From assembly GCA_013336165.1 (NCBI GenBank), contig JAAXUF010000005.1, positions 1-64,000 of the forward strand: a DNA stretch of 64,000 bases. Direction: 5' to 3'. Both the position numbers and the translations under genes were made by a program. Below the pieces are notes generated by a model, which saw only the letters and a list, made by a program, of their open reading frames with translations, made no database searches and had not been told where the DNA came from. Shown here piece after piece: positions 44,157 through 52,128 of this stretch; the first letter of the stretch is position 1; every line of letters starts with the position of its first letter. Source of the stretch: Coriobacteriia bacterium (GTDB lineage: Bacteria; Actinomycetota; Coriobacteriia; Anaerosomatales; JAAXUF01).

Positions 44157-45930
44157 GAGCCTGATTCTCCTCATACTCGTCTCGATCCAAGAAAGGAAAC
44201 ATGTCGTCGTACAGCATCGATATCATCGTCCCATCTTCAAGTTGCTTGGAAGCCACACGAGGTATCAGAAGCTGCCGTGAAGGCGTCATGACCTCGCATA
44301 TGATGGGGCCTTCTGACGCCACTAGTTGGGCGATACCCGCCTCAAGGCCGGACTCACTGTCGATACGCATGTATCGCATCCCGTAGGTCGACGCGACGTC
44401 CTCAAATGCCGGGAAGCTCACGCCTGTTTCGGGCCCTTCGCCGATCAGACGTCCATCCATGAAGTTTCCCTGCGTGTGGCGAATCAACAAGTAGCCATTG
44501 TTGTTGAACACCACCAGTTTCACCGGAAAATTGTTGTGCCGGATGGTCTGCAACTCCTGCAGGTTCATTTGGATGGAACCGTCCCCGGTAACGCAGTACA
44601 CTTCGTGGCCATCTGCCGCAGAAGCGGCACCCATCACGGCCGGCATGTATCCCATTGTCGAAAGCCCACCTGTAATGATATGGCGTTGCCCCTCCTTGAC
44701 TCGAAAAGCTTGAGCCCACACATGAAAGCAGGAACCGGTATCAAGGACACAGATTGCATCGGGCCCAAGTTGATCGGAAAGCATCCGGGTGAAATGGTAG
44801 GAGTTGACTCCCTCGGTCTCAGTTTTGTACTCGGGTAAATCCACCGGATAGCGTTTCTTCCACTTCTGAGTTCGAGTTACCCAAGCGTGGTTCTCGAGAC
44901 TCCAGTCACCCAGCGATGACCTCAAGAAGCGCAAGAACTCCGCGGCGTCAGCATGAATTGGGATATCCGGTACAACCGACGGCTTGTCGAGCTCCAGTTC
45001 GTCGACATCGACCATGATCTTGAGCGCATTCGGTGCGAATGACTCGAAGTCGTAGCCAACAAGTCCGAGAGCCATGCGGCACCCGATAGTGAGCAGGAGA
45101 TCGCAGTTCTGTACCGCGAAGTTGGCCGGACGATCTCCGTATGTGCCGGGACGACCAACAAAAAGCGGATCCTCGAACCCGATCAGATCCATGCCCAAAC
45201 GCGAAGTCACCACCGGAATTCCAACTCTGTGCACCAAGCCGAGCAGGTCATCGACTGCACCCGCTGCGCGTACGCCCGCACCCGCCAGTATGAGCGGACG
45301 TTGGCTTGACTTGAGTGCCTCGGCAACCCGTGCCACCGCCGCCGCCAACTCGGACTGCGTCGCCAACTCCGAATCAGGGGGAACGAACCCTGGATACTCC
45401 TCTGGATCGAACATCGTCCCCTGCAGGTCAACGGGACACTCGATCCAAGCGGGGCCTACCCTCCCGTGGGTGGCTTCCCAGATGGCGTGCTCTACGCTTG
45501 AACGAACCGTCGCCACATCGTCAAGCATCACAGCGTACTTCGTCACCTGCTCCATAAGCGGCAACGTGTTGAACCCTTGAAGCGCAAACTGCCGCGGTCC
45601 GGTGATCTTCGCTTGGGATACCTTCGATTGGCCCGCTACGATGATCACGGGGGCCGTGTCGATGTAGGCTCCTACCACACCGGTCAGAGTGTTCAGTGCT
45701 CCCGGGCCGGCCGTTACGTAGGCGACACCCAGTTTGTTCGTGAGGCGCCCATAGGCATCCGCAGCCATGACCGCAGCTTGTTCGTGGTGGCACGAGATCC
45801 ATTTCTGGGCGGGGTGCACCAACAGCGCGTCTGTCAGATGCATGATCATACCGCCCGTGACGAGAAAGATCGTCTCCCCGCCCGCTCGGTAGAGTGCATC
45901 GGTCAGGTAGTCCGCGACACGCATTCTCAT
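44149..45930 (-). CDS. Thiamine-diphosphate carboligase, acetolactate synthase-like (YerE-like candidate)
   Basis: 593 aa with the three domains of ThDP enzymes. The catalytic Glu is in SCHHEQAAVMAADAYGRL near residue 50; AYVTAGPGALN near 70; the central domain starts near 205 (PLILAGAGVRAAGAVDDL); the ThDP-Mg motif is VTGDGSIQMNLQELQTIRHNN near 455 to VVFNNNGYLLIRH near 480. It is as long as acetolactate synthase large subunits, but no small subunit, ilvC or ilvD is nearby, and it follows rfbF-rfbG-rfbH. YerE, an ALS-like enzyme, adds a two-carbon unit to CDP-3,6-dideoxy-4-ketoglucose in yersiniose synthesis. The call as a sugar carboligase is inference from context. Confidence 0.85.
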   Translation of the reverse strand: MRMRVADYLTDALYRAGGETIFLVTGGMIMHLTDALLVHPAQKWISCHHEQAAVMAADAYGRLTNKLGVAYVTAGPGALNTLTGVVGAYIDTAPVIIVAGQSKVSQAKITGPRQFALQGFNTLPLMEQVTKYAVMLDDVATVRSSVEHAIWEATHGRVGPAWIECPVDLQGTMFDPEEYPGFVPPDSELATQSELAAAVARVAEALKSSQRPLILAGAGVRAAGAVDDLLGLVHRVGIPVVTSRLGMDLIGFEDPLFVGRPGTYGDRPANFAVQNCDLLLTIGCRMALGLVGYDFESFAPNALKIMVDVDELELDKPSVVPDIPIHADAAEFLRFLRSSLGDWSLENHAWVTRTQKWKKRYPVDLPEYKTETEGVNSYHFTRMLSDQLGPDAICVLDTGSCFHVWAQAFRVKEGQRHIITGGLSTMGYMPAVMGAASAADGHEVYCVTGDGSIQMNLQELQTIRHNNFPVKLVVFNNNGYLLIRHTQGNFMDGRLIGEGPETGVSFPAFEDVASTYGMRYMRIDSESGLEAGIAQLVASEGPIICEVMTPSRQLLIPRVASKQLEDGTMISMLYDDMFPFLDRDEYEENQARD

Positions 45931-47264
45931 AGCCCGATGCTCCTTATGATCGTATCCGCCATGTATCTCAGCATCTCATCCGTCATCCCCGGATACACTC
46001 CGATCCAGAACGCATCGTTCATGATGCGATCCGTGTTCGTGAGCTCACCGACGATGCGATAGCCGGTCCCGCTCGCTCGCATATGATCGAAGCAGGGCTG
46101 TCGGGTCATGTTGCCCGCAAACAGCATGCGCGTCTGCACGCGCGCCTTCTCCAGCGCGGCCACAAGCGCGTCGCGCGAAACACCGGAACCCTGGCGAACC
46201 GTCATGAGGTAGCCGAACCAGCTCGGCTCGGCGCCGGGCGTGGGTTGCGGCAGGATCAACGCATCTCGAACCGGTTGTAGGAGATCTGTAAGCGTATCGA
46301 AGTTTCGGCGACGCGCATCGATGAAGGCGGGCAGCTTCTTGAGCTGCTCCACTCCAACCGCAGCCTGCATGTCGGACACTTTCAGGTTATAGCCAAACTC
46401 GGAATAGACGTACTTGTGGTCATAGCCACGTGGAAGCGTCCCGAACTGCTGGTTGAATCGCTTTCCGCAACGGTTGTCCACGCCGGACGGGCAGATGCAG
46501 TCGCGCCCCCAGTCGCGCATCGCGAGCACGATCGCGGCAAGCTCGTCATCGTCGGTGTAGACGGCGCCGCCCTCACCCATAGTCATGTGATGCGGCGGAT
46601 AGAAGCTCGACGTGCCGATATGCCCAAACGATCCTGTATAACGGTCACGATACTTCGACCCGAGCGAGTCGCAGTTGTCCTCGATGAGCCACAGGCCGTT
46701 CCGCTCACAAAAGGCGACAACAGCATCGATGTCGAACGTATTGCCGAGTGTATGAGCCAGCATCACTGCTTTCGTGCGCGACGATAGCGCCGCATCTAGC
46801 AGCGTGGCATCTACGTTGCCTGTCTCAAGCACCACGTCGACAAACACCGGCACAGCGCCGAACTGCACGATCGGAGCGACTGTGGTGGGGAATCCGGCTG
46901 CAACCGTGATGACCTCATCGCCGCGCTCGATTCTCCTTTCCTCGAGCCTCGGCGATGTCAGTGCCGAGAACGCCAGCAAGTTCGCCGATGAACCAGAGTT
47001 CACAAGGAAGCAGTGCTTCAGGCCGAGAAACGCAGCGAGATCTTCCTCGAATTGCTGGGAAAAGCGTCCATAGGTGAGCCAGAAATCCAACGAGGAGTCG
47101 ACCAGGCTTACGATCTCGCGCTCATCGAACACGCGACCCGCATATGGCACGCGTGATGAACCGGGCTCGAAGGTGGCATCGGCGCCAAAAGCCTCGGTGT
47201 AGTACTCCGCCGCCTTGGCAAGAATCTCGCCACGCAACTGCTGCGCGCGCATCGTATCGCTCAC
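45927..47264 (-). CDS. rfbH: CDP-6-deoxy-L-threo-D-glycero-4-hexulose-3-dehydratase (E1)
   Basis: 445 aa PMP- and [2Fe-2S]-dependent enzyme that removes the 3-hydroxyl of CDP-4-keto-6-deoxyglucose. The usual PLP lysine is replaced by His in SSFYPPHHMTMGEGG near residue 215, the hallmark of this dehydratase. Cluster cysteines are in RDCICPSGVDNRCGKRF near 250. NSGSSANLLAFSAL near 85 and IEDNCDSLGS near 185 are the cofactor pocket. GTG at 47264 overlaps the rfbG stop as GTGA; ATG at 47252 is an alternative. The E3 reductase that normally completes 3-deoxygenation (RfbI/AscD) is not in the window. It makes the CDP-3,6-dideoxy-4-ketohexose. Confidence 0.93.
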   Translation of the reverse strand: MSDTMRAQQLRGEILAKAAEYYTEAFGADATFEPGSSRVPYAGRVFDEREIVSLVDSSLDFWLTYGRFSQQFEEDLAAFLGLKHCFLVNSGSSANLLAFSALTSPRLEERRIERGDEVITVAAGFPTTVAPIVQFGAVPVFVDVVLETGNVDATLLDAALSSRTKAVMLAHTLGNTFDIDAVVAFCERNGLWLIEDNCDSLGSKYRDRYTGSFGHIGTSSFYPPHHMTMGEGGAVYTDDDELAAIVLAMRDWGRDCICPSGVDNRCGKRFNQQFGTLPRGYDHKYVYSEFGYNLKVSDMQAAVGVEQLKKLPAFIDARRRNFDTLTDLLQPVRDALILPQPTPGAEPSWFGYLMTVRQGSGVSRDALVAALEKARVQTRMLFAGNMTRQPCFDHMRASGTGYRIVGELTNTDRIMNDAFWIGVYPGMTDEMLRYMADTIIRSIGL

Positions 47265-48397
47265 TGTGCTAACTCGCTTTCCGAAATGTCTGAGTCCGAA
47301 CGGGCCCACGCAGCGCCGGAACGCACGGCCTCATCGATGTATGAGGCTATATCTGCATCGGTGAGCGTGCTAACACTCGCACCGGTATGGCGTGCAGCGT
47401 ACCACGAGCTTGTGACCCAAAAAGTCCGCTCGATGGCATAGAGAGGGTGCCAACCCAACAGCTTCTGCGCTTTCCCGATATCAAGCGCAAGGAGTTTTGC
47501 CTCATGCGGTTGACTACCCTTCGGCTCAGGGCTCAGCCACGACCCCGATCCCCAGCTGGCGATCATGGCATCCACCACACGCCACACCGGAACGGTACCC
47601 CGCTCCTCGGGTCCAAAGTTCCACGCACCATCGTACGCGCAGTCTCCGAACCACATCAGGCTCGCAAGGTGCAGATACCCCGAGAGTGGTTCCAAAACAT
47701 GCTGCCACGGACGCACCGCATCCGGATTGCGCACCACAATCGGCTCGCCTGCCTGTAAAGCCAGCACGCAGTCGGGCACGATCCGATCGCATGCCCAGTC
47801 CCCGCCCCCGATGACGTTGCCCGCCCGAACCGTCGCCAACCTGACGTCCGAGTTCGGTCCGAAGAACGACTGCCGATAGGCTGCGACCACAAGTTCGGCA
47901 CAGCCCTTTGAGGAGCTGTAGGGGTCGAAGCCGCCCATTGCGTCGTCCTCGCGATATGCCTGGCCGGTCTCACGATTCTCGTAGCACTTGTCGGAGGTGA
48001 CGACGATCGCTACCCGAACACTCTCGCAGCCACGAATCGCCTCCAGCACATTGACAGTGCCCATGACGTTTGTCTCGTAGGTCGCAACCGGTTCCTCGTA
48101 TGACAACCTCACCAGCGGCTGCGCCGCAAGATGGAATACGAACTCGGGACGCGTCGACTCGAGGACGCGCGCCAAGTGAGGCAGATCGCGAACATCACCG
48201 ATGACGTGATTGATTCGCCCGGCAAGCCCAAGCTCATCGAACAAGCTGGGGTTTGTTGGCGGCTCCAGCGCATAGCCTGTCACATCGGCTCCCAAGCCGA
48301 GCAACCACTCCGTAAGCCACGAACCCTTGAACCCGGTATGACCGGTGATTAGAACGCGGCGACCGGAAAACACGCCTGCGAAGAGCGATGCCTCCAC
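47261..48397 (-). CDS. rfbG: CDP-glucose 4,6-dehydratase
   Basis: 378 aa extended SDR. VLITGHTGFKGSWLTEWL near residue 15 is the RfbG signature; LAAQPLVRLSYEEPVATYETNVMGT near 85; VVTSDKCYENRETGQAYREDD near 135 with the Thr-Asp-Lys dehydratase motif; PYSSSKGCAELV near 160; VRAGNVIGGGDWACDRIVPDC near 190; PWQHVLEPLSGYL near 225. I prefer the GTG at 48397, two bases after the rfbF stop with GGAAGG upstream; ATG at 48415, inside rfbF, is possible. It converts CDP-glucose to CDP-4-keto-6-deoxyglucose for RfbH. Confidence 0.95.
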   Translation of the reverse strand: MEASLFAGVFSGRRVLITGHTGFKGSWLTEWLLGLGADVTGYALEPPTNPSLFDELGLAGRINHVIGDVRDLPHLARVLESTRPEFVFHLAAQPLVRLSYEEPVATYETNVMGTVNVLEAIRGCESVRVAIVVTSDKCYENRETGQAYREDDAMGGFDPYSSSKGCAELVVAAYRQSFFGPNSDVRLATVRAGNVIGGGDWACDRIVPDCVLALQAGEPIVVRNPDAVRPWQHVLEPLSGYLHLASLMWFGDCAYDGAWNFGPEERGTVPVWRVVDAMIASWGSGSWLSPEPKGSQPHEAKLLALDIGKAQKLLGWHPLYAIERTFWVTSSWYAARHTGASVSTLTDADIASYIDEAVRSGAAWARSDSDISESELAQ

Positions 48398-48399
48398 GC

Positions 48400-49167
48400 C
48401 TACCACACCTTCCATGGCGCTTCGCCGGACAACCACAGCTTCTCGAGCAGCATCTTATCTCGCAGGGTGTCCATGGGCTGCCAGAAGTCGGTGTGTCGAA
48501 ACGCACCAAGCTGCCCATCACGCGCGAGCGACTGCAGCGGCTCTTGCTCGAAGACCGTCGAATCATCGGCGATGCGATCAAAAACACTCGGCTGAAGCAC
48601 CATGAAACCCCCGTTGATCCAGTCCCCATCGCCAAGTGGTTTCTCACGGAACGCTTGGACTGTGTCATCTTCGACGTCAAGTGCACCAAACCTGCCGAGC
48701 GGCTGAACTGCGGTAAGGGTGGCCGCCCTCCCGGAAGCTGAGTGAAACCGCAGGAGCGCCGAGATGTCGACATCGGCGACGCCGTCACCGTATGTGAGCA
48801 TGAACGTCTCACCGTCGACATAGGGCTGGATGCGCTTGACGCGTCCGCCCGTCATCGTCTCGGCACCGGTGTCTACCAGCGTGACTTTCCATGGCTCATT
48901 CACATTCTGATGAACCGACATTTCGTTCGTACGCATGTCGAACGTCACATCGCAGTTGTGTAGGAAGTAGTTGGAGAAGTACTCCTTGATGAGGTAGCCC
49001 TTGTAGCCCAGACACACGACGAACTCGTTGAAGCCGTAGTGGCTGTAGATCTTCATGATGTGCCAGAGCATCGGTTTCTCGCCGATCTCGGCCATCGGTT
49101 TGGGACGAAGATTGGTCTCTTCAGAGAGCCTCGTGCCCAGTCCACCCGCAAGAATGACGACCTTCAT
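48400..49167 (-). CDS. rfbF: Glucose-1-phosphate cytidylyltransferase
   Basis: 255 aa. MKVVILAGGLGTRLSEET with PKPMAEIGEKPMLWHIMKIYSHYG near residue 22 is diagnostic of RfbF. TYGDGVADVDI near 125 carries the metal-binding Asp; FREKPLGDGDWINGGFMVL near 170; FRHTDFWQPMDTLRDKM near 222. It makes CDP-glucose from CTP and glucose-1-phosphate, the first step of the CDP-3,6-dideoxyhexose route, and begins the tightly coupled ten-gene run down to 37471. It lies 15 nt after manC. Confidence 0.96.
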   Translation of the reverse strand: MKVVILAGGLGTRLSEETNLRPKPMAEIGEKPMLWHIMKIYSHYGFNEFVVCLGYKGYLIKEYFSNYFLHNCDVTFDMRTNEMSVHQNVNEPWKVTLVDTGAETMTGGRVKRIQPYVDGETFMLTYGDGVADVDISALLRFHSASGRAATLTAVQPLGRFGALDVEDDTVQAFREKPLGDGDWINGGFMVLQPSVFDRIADDSTVFEQEPLQSLARDGQLGAFRHTDFWQPMDTLRDKMLLEKLWLSGEAPWKVW

Positions 49168-49182
49168 TGGTTGAGTCCTTCC

Positions 49183-50667
49183 CTAGCGCCCGTAGTCATC
49201 AGAGTAGCGAACTATGTCGTCCTCTCCTAGGTACTCTCCCACAGCGACCTCGATGACCTTGAGCGGCACGGTGCCGCAGTTCTCCATGCGATGGACGATT
49301 CCTACCGGAAGATACACCGATTCGTTCGCACGCAGCACGATGTCCGCGTCACCACGCAGGATCCGAGCTTCTCCGGCGATGACGATCCAGTGCTCCGCGC
49401 GACGTGTGTGGCTCTGGACAGAAAGCCGCTTGCCCGGCAACACGTCAATCGACTTGATCTGGAAGCCCTCGCACTTCATGAGCAGAGTCCAGCTCCCCCA
49501 CGGGCGCAAGGACGAACGGGAAGTGGTGATTTCCTCGGCCCCAGCCGCCTTCAGCATGTCGACGATCAGGCGCACGTCCTGGACCCGGTCCTTTGAAGCG
49601 ACCAGTGTGGCGTCGGCCGTGTCGACCACGATCGCGCCCTCAAGGCCGAGTGTGGCCACAAGACGATCGGCCGAGTACACCAGCGTGTCGTGGGAGTCCA
49701 CATCATATGCGCGACCCACCAAGATGTTGCCACGACTGTCGGTCTCGCCTAGTTTCTCGATCGACAGCAGAGAGCCCACGTCCGACCAGTCCAGGGCAGT
49801 GGGCACCACCGCCACATTCGAAGACACCTCAAGTGCGGCCTTGTCGAATGGCACTGCGGGCAACGATCCGTAGAGCGCGCGTCCCGCGTCCGTCAGCCAT
49901 TCAGTGGGCGACATCGCCGCCAACTGCCGAGCGACATCGGCGATCCTGCGTCCGTCAGCCGACTCATGAGTGCAAGCGGCATCCCCTGCCGCTTCGAGTT
50001 CGGCCAGTATCACCGCAGCTTTCGCGACCAGCATGCCTGAGTTCCAGAGATAGCCTCCGTCGGCGACGAATCCAACTGCGGAATTCCTGTCGGGTTTCTC
50101 GATGAATGCCAGAACCAAATGGCCGCACACCGCGCCGACTCTACTGTCGGCGAGCTCTTCGCCCGCATGGATATAGCCGTAGCCGGTTTCCGGTCTCGAA
50201 GGTTTGAGGCCGATCGTGACCATCCTACCCGTAGCCGCAAGGTTCGTTGCAGCTTCGATGGTGTTGCGCCACAGCTCACTGTCTTCGAGTAAGTGATCTG
50301 AAGGTAACATGATCATGATGGATTCGGGATCCCGCTCCACAAGCACCGCGGCAGCTAACGCAACCGCCGGTGCGGTATTGCGGGCGAGTGGCTCGACTAG
50401 GTAGTCGATCTCGAGATGGTCCAGTTCCGGCTGTGCTTTGAGGTGATTCCGAATCTCGTCGAAGAGCCTCTCTCCTGTCACGACGTGCACGGCGTCACAC
50501 GCTGTGTACGGCATGATCCGCCGCACCGCGCGCGTCATGAGACTGACGCCGCCGAAGACGGACAGCATCTGCTTCGGGTTCATCTCGCGCGAAAGCGGCC
50601 AGAAACGAGAGCCACTACCCCCCGCAAGAATGACTGCGTGCAAAGCCTTGCTTCTTTCGTCTGTCAA
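49183..50667 (-). CDS. manC: Mannose-1-phosphate guanylyltransferase/mannose-6-phosphate isomerase
   Basis: 494 aa bifunctional enzyme. N-terminal HAVILAGGSGSRFWPLSREMNPKQML is the guanylyltransferase signature; LPSDHLLED near residue 120; VEKP-type segment AFIEKPDRN near 178. From about residue 380 a cupin domain with the mannose-6-phosphate isomerase motif: RPWGSWTLL, QSHTRRAEHWIVIAGEA and PVGIVHRMENCG. It supplies GDP-mannose for the two gmd-type genes. Start is TTG at 50667 with a strong GAGGAG six nt upstream. A glucose-6-phosphate isomerase or phosphomannomutase for its substrate may be the mutase at 20910. Confidence 0.93.
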   Translation of the reverse strand: MTDERSKALHAVILAGGSGSRFWPLSREMNPKQMLSVFGGVSLMTRAVRRIMPYTACDAVHVVTGERLFDEIRNHLKAQPELDHLEIDYLVEPLARNTAPAVALAAAVLVERDPESIMIMLPSDHLLEDSELWRNTIEAATNLAATGRMVTIGLKPSRPETGYGYIHAGEELADSRVGAVCGHLVLAFIEKPDRNSAVGFVADGGYLWNSGMLVAKAAVILAELEAAGDAACTHESADGRRIADVARQLAAMSPTEWLTDAGRALYGSLPAVPFDKAALEVSSNVAVVPTALDWSDVGSLLSIEKLGETDSRGNILVGRAYDVDSHDTLVYSADRLVATLGLEGAIVVDTADATLVASKDRVQDVRLIVDMLKAAGAEEITTSRSSLRPWGSWTLLMKCEGFQIKSIDVLPGKRLSVQSHTRRAEHWIVIAGEARILRGDADIVLRANESVYLPVGIVHRMENCGTVPLKVIEVAVGEYLGEDDIVRYSDDYGR

Positions 50668-50761
50668 CTGATGCTCCTCGCAGATTCATGACCCGCGCAT
50701 AGACCGCGGAGGTCATCGTACCGAAACAGACCGGTCAACAGCCTGTCGTCCGCTTCATTCA

Positions 50762-51244
50762 TCATTCTTGAGTCTCGAATACTTCGCCGGCATCAAGAGC
50801 CTCGATCACATGACGATGCCGGAAAGTGAAGTACTTGTGTCCCAAGTAACTGAAGATAGTCACGATAGCAATCGTGGGCAGGTTTGCCCAGAACACGGAG
50901 AGATGGAACACCTGCGAGATAGCGAGAGTCACGACTGATTGGACCAAGAACGTAAGGCTGTACGTGACGTACATTCTCAGATATTCGCGAAGCCAGTGAC
51001 CTTTCGTACGGAAGACGAGCAGTTTGAATGTGAAGAAGTTCTGGGTAACGGCGATCACCCAGCTGAGAAGGAGTACTGCTTCCTTCTGAAAGAGACTATG
51101 AGCATCATAGCTAATGAAGTGATCCAGCAGCCATAACACGCCGACAGAGAAGGCTGTGTTCCAGACACCGACAATCAGGAACCGTATCTGTTCACCGTTG
51201 CGCTCATACAGCCGCGTGACTCTCCGCAATAGGGACACAGTCAC
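50762..51244 (-). CDS. GtrA-family membrane protein
   Basis: 160 aa with four membrane helices. QIRFLIVGVWNTAFSVGVLWLL near residue 19 is the GtrA start, and NLPTIAIVTIFSYLGHKYFTFRH near 122 is the diagnostic C-terminal motif. GtrA proteins are thought to help flip polyprenyl-phosphate-linked sugars or stabilise a GtrB partner. The DPM1/GtrB-like gene at 39252 is the plausible partner. GTG start at 51244, six nt after the galU stop. About 95 nt of non-coding sequence lies between this gene and manC. Confidence 0.88.
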   Translation of the reverse strand: MTVSLLRRVTRLYERNGEQIRFLIVGVWNTAFSVGVLWLLDHFISYDAHSLFQKEAVLLLSWVIAVTQNFFTFKLLVFRTKGHWLREYLRMYVTYSLTFLVQSVVTLAISQVFHLSVFWANLPTIAIVTIFSYLGHKYFTFRHRHVIEALDAGEVFETQE

Positions 51245-51249
51245 CTCAG

Positions 51250-52113
51250 CTACCGCCCCTGACTGCGCATCAGCATGAGGCTCGCCCTGAGCGCCGGACC
51301 GTACTCTTCATTCTTCAACGCGAGCGCGATATTGGCCTCCAGCCACGAAAGCACGTTGCCCGTGTCGTATCCCGCATCGGGCGCGACCACGACTGCGTGG
51401 ATCGGCTCATGCTTGAGCAGTTCCACCAGCGCGTCAGTAAGCTGGATCTCTCCGCCACGGCCCGGTTTTATCGTCGGCAGGATCTTCATCAACGCCGGAG
51501 TGAGCAGGTAACGCCCGAAGATCGCAAGGTTGCTCGGCGCATCTTCGACGCAGGGCTTTTCAACGAGGCCGGTAACGCGCCACTCGCCGTCGGCGACCTG
51601 CTCGCCGGCAATGACGCCGTAGCTGCTGACCTTCTCCCGAGGCACCTCCATGACCGCAATCACGCTGCCGCCGGTGCGATCATAGACCTCGCGCAGCTTG
51701 GGCAGTATCGCCCCTTCAGGCACAAGCATGTCGCCGAGCAGGACGAAGAACGGCTCGTCGTCGGTCATCGGCGCGCCGCACATGACAGCGTGACCTAAGC
51801 CGCGCGGCTGTTTCTGCCGCACGTAGAAGACCTCGGCGAGTTCCGAGATCGCGCGCACCGTCGCCAACTCCTCGAACTTGCCTACGGCTTCGAGCTCGAC
51901 TTCAAGCTCGACAGAGCGGTCGAAGTGGTCCTCAATCGCACGCTTGCCTCGGCCGGTCACGATCAGAATCTCGCTGGCACCGCCGCTGACGGCCTCTTCG
52001 ATGACGTACTGGATGACCGGCTTGTCGACGACGGGCAGCATCTCTTTGGGCTGCGACTTTGTGACCGGCAGGAAGCGCGTGCCCAGGCCTGCGGCAGGAA
52101 TGATCGCTTTCAC
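51250..52113 (-). CDS. galU: UTP-glucose-1-phosphate uridylyltransferase
   Basis: 287 aa. KAIIPAAGLGTRFLPVTKSQPKEMLPVVDKPVIQYVIEEA is the classic GalU/HasC start (residues 2-42). LLGDMLVPEG near 120 has the metal-binding Asp; GLVEKPCVEDAPSNLAIFGRYLL near 180; GEIQLTDAL near 222. It makes UDP-glucose, a donor for surface glycans and precursor of other UDP-sugars. GTG start at 52113. It lies between the glycan locus and hemL, 15 nt after the hemL stop, so it may be transcribed with heme genes. Confidence 0.95.
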   Translation of the reverse strand: MKAIIPAAGLGTRFLPVTKSQPKEMLPVVDKPVIQYVIEEAVSGGASEILIVTGRGKRAIEDHFDRSVELEVELEAVGKFEELATVRAISELAEVFYVRQKQPRGLGHAVMCGAPMTDDEPFFVLLGDMLVPEGAILPKLREVYDRTGGSVIAVMEVPREKVSSYGVIAGEQVADGEWRVTGLVEKPCVEDAPSNLAIFGRYLLTPALMKILPTIKPGRGGEIQLTDALVELLKHEPIHAVVVAPDAGYDTGNVLSWLEANIALALKNEEYGPALRASLMLMRSQGR

Positions 52114-52128
52114 TTTGAAACGTCCTCC

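Noticed and set aside
44149-45930. The TPP enzyme as a branched-chain amino acid acetolactate synthase
   Set aside because: No ilvN, ilvC or ilvD gene is nearby, and it is translationally coupled to rfbH and the acetaldehyde dehydrogenase gene.
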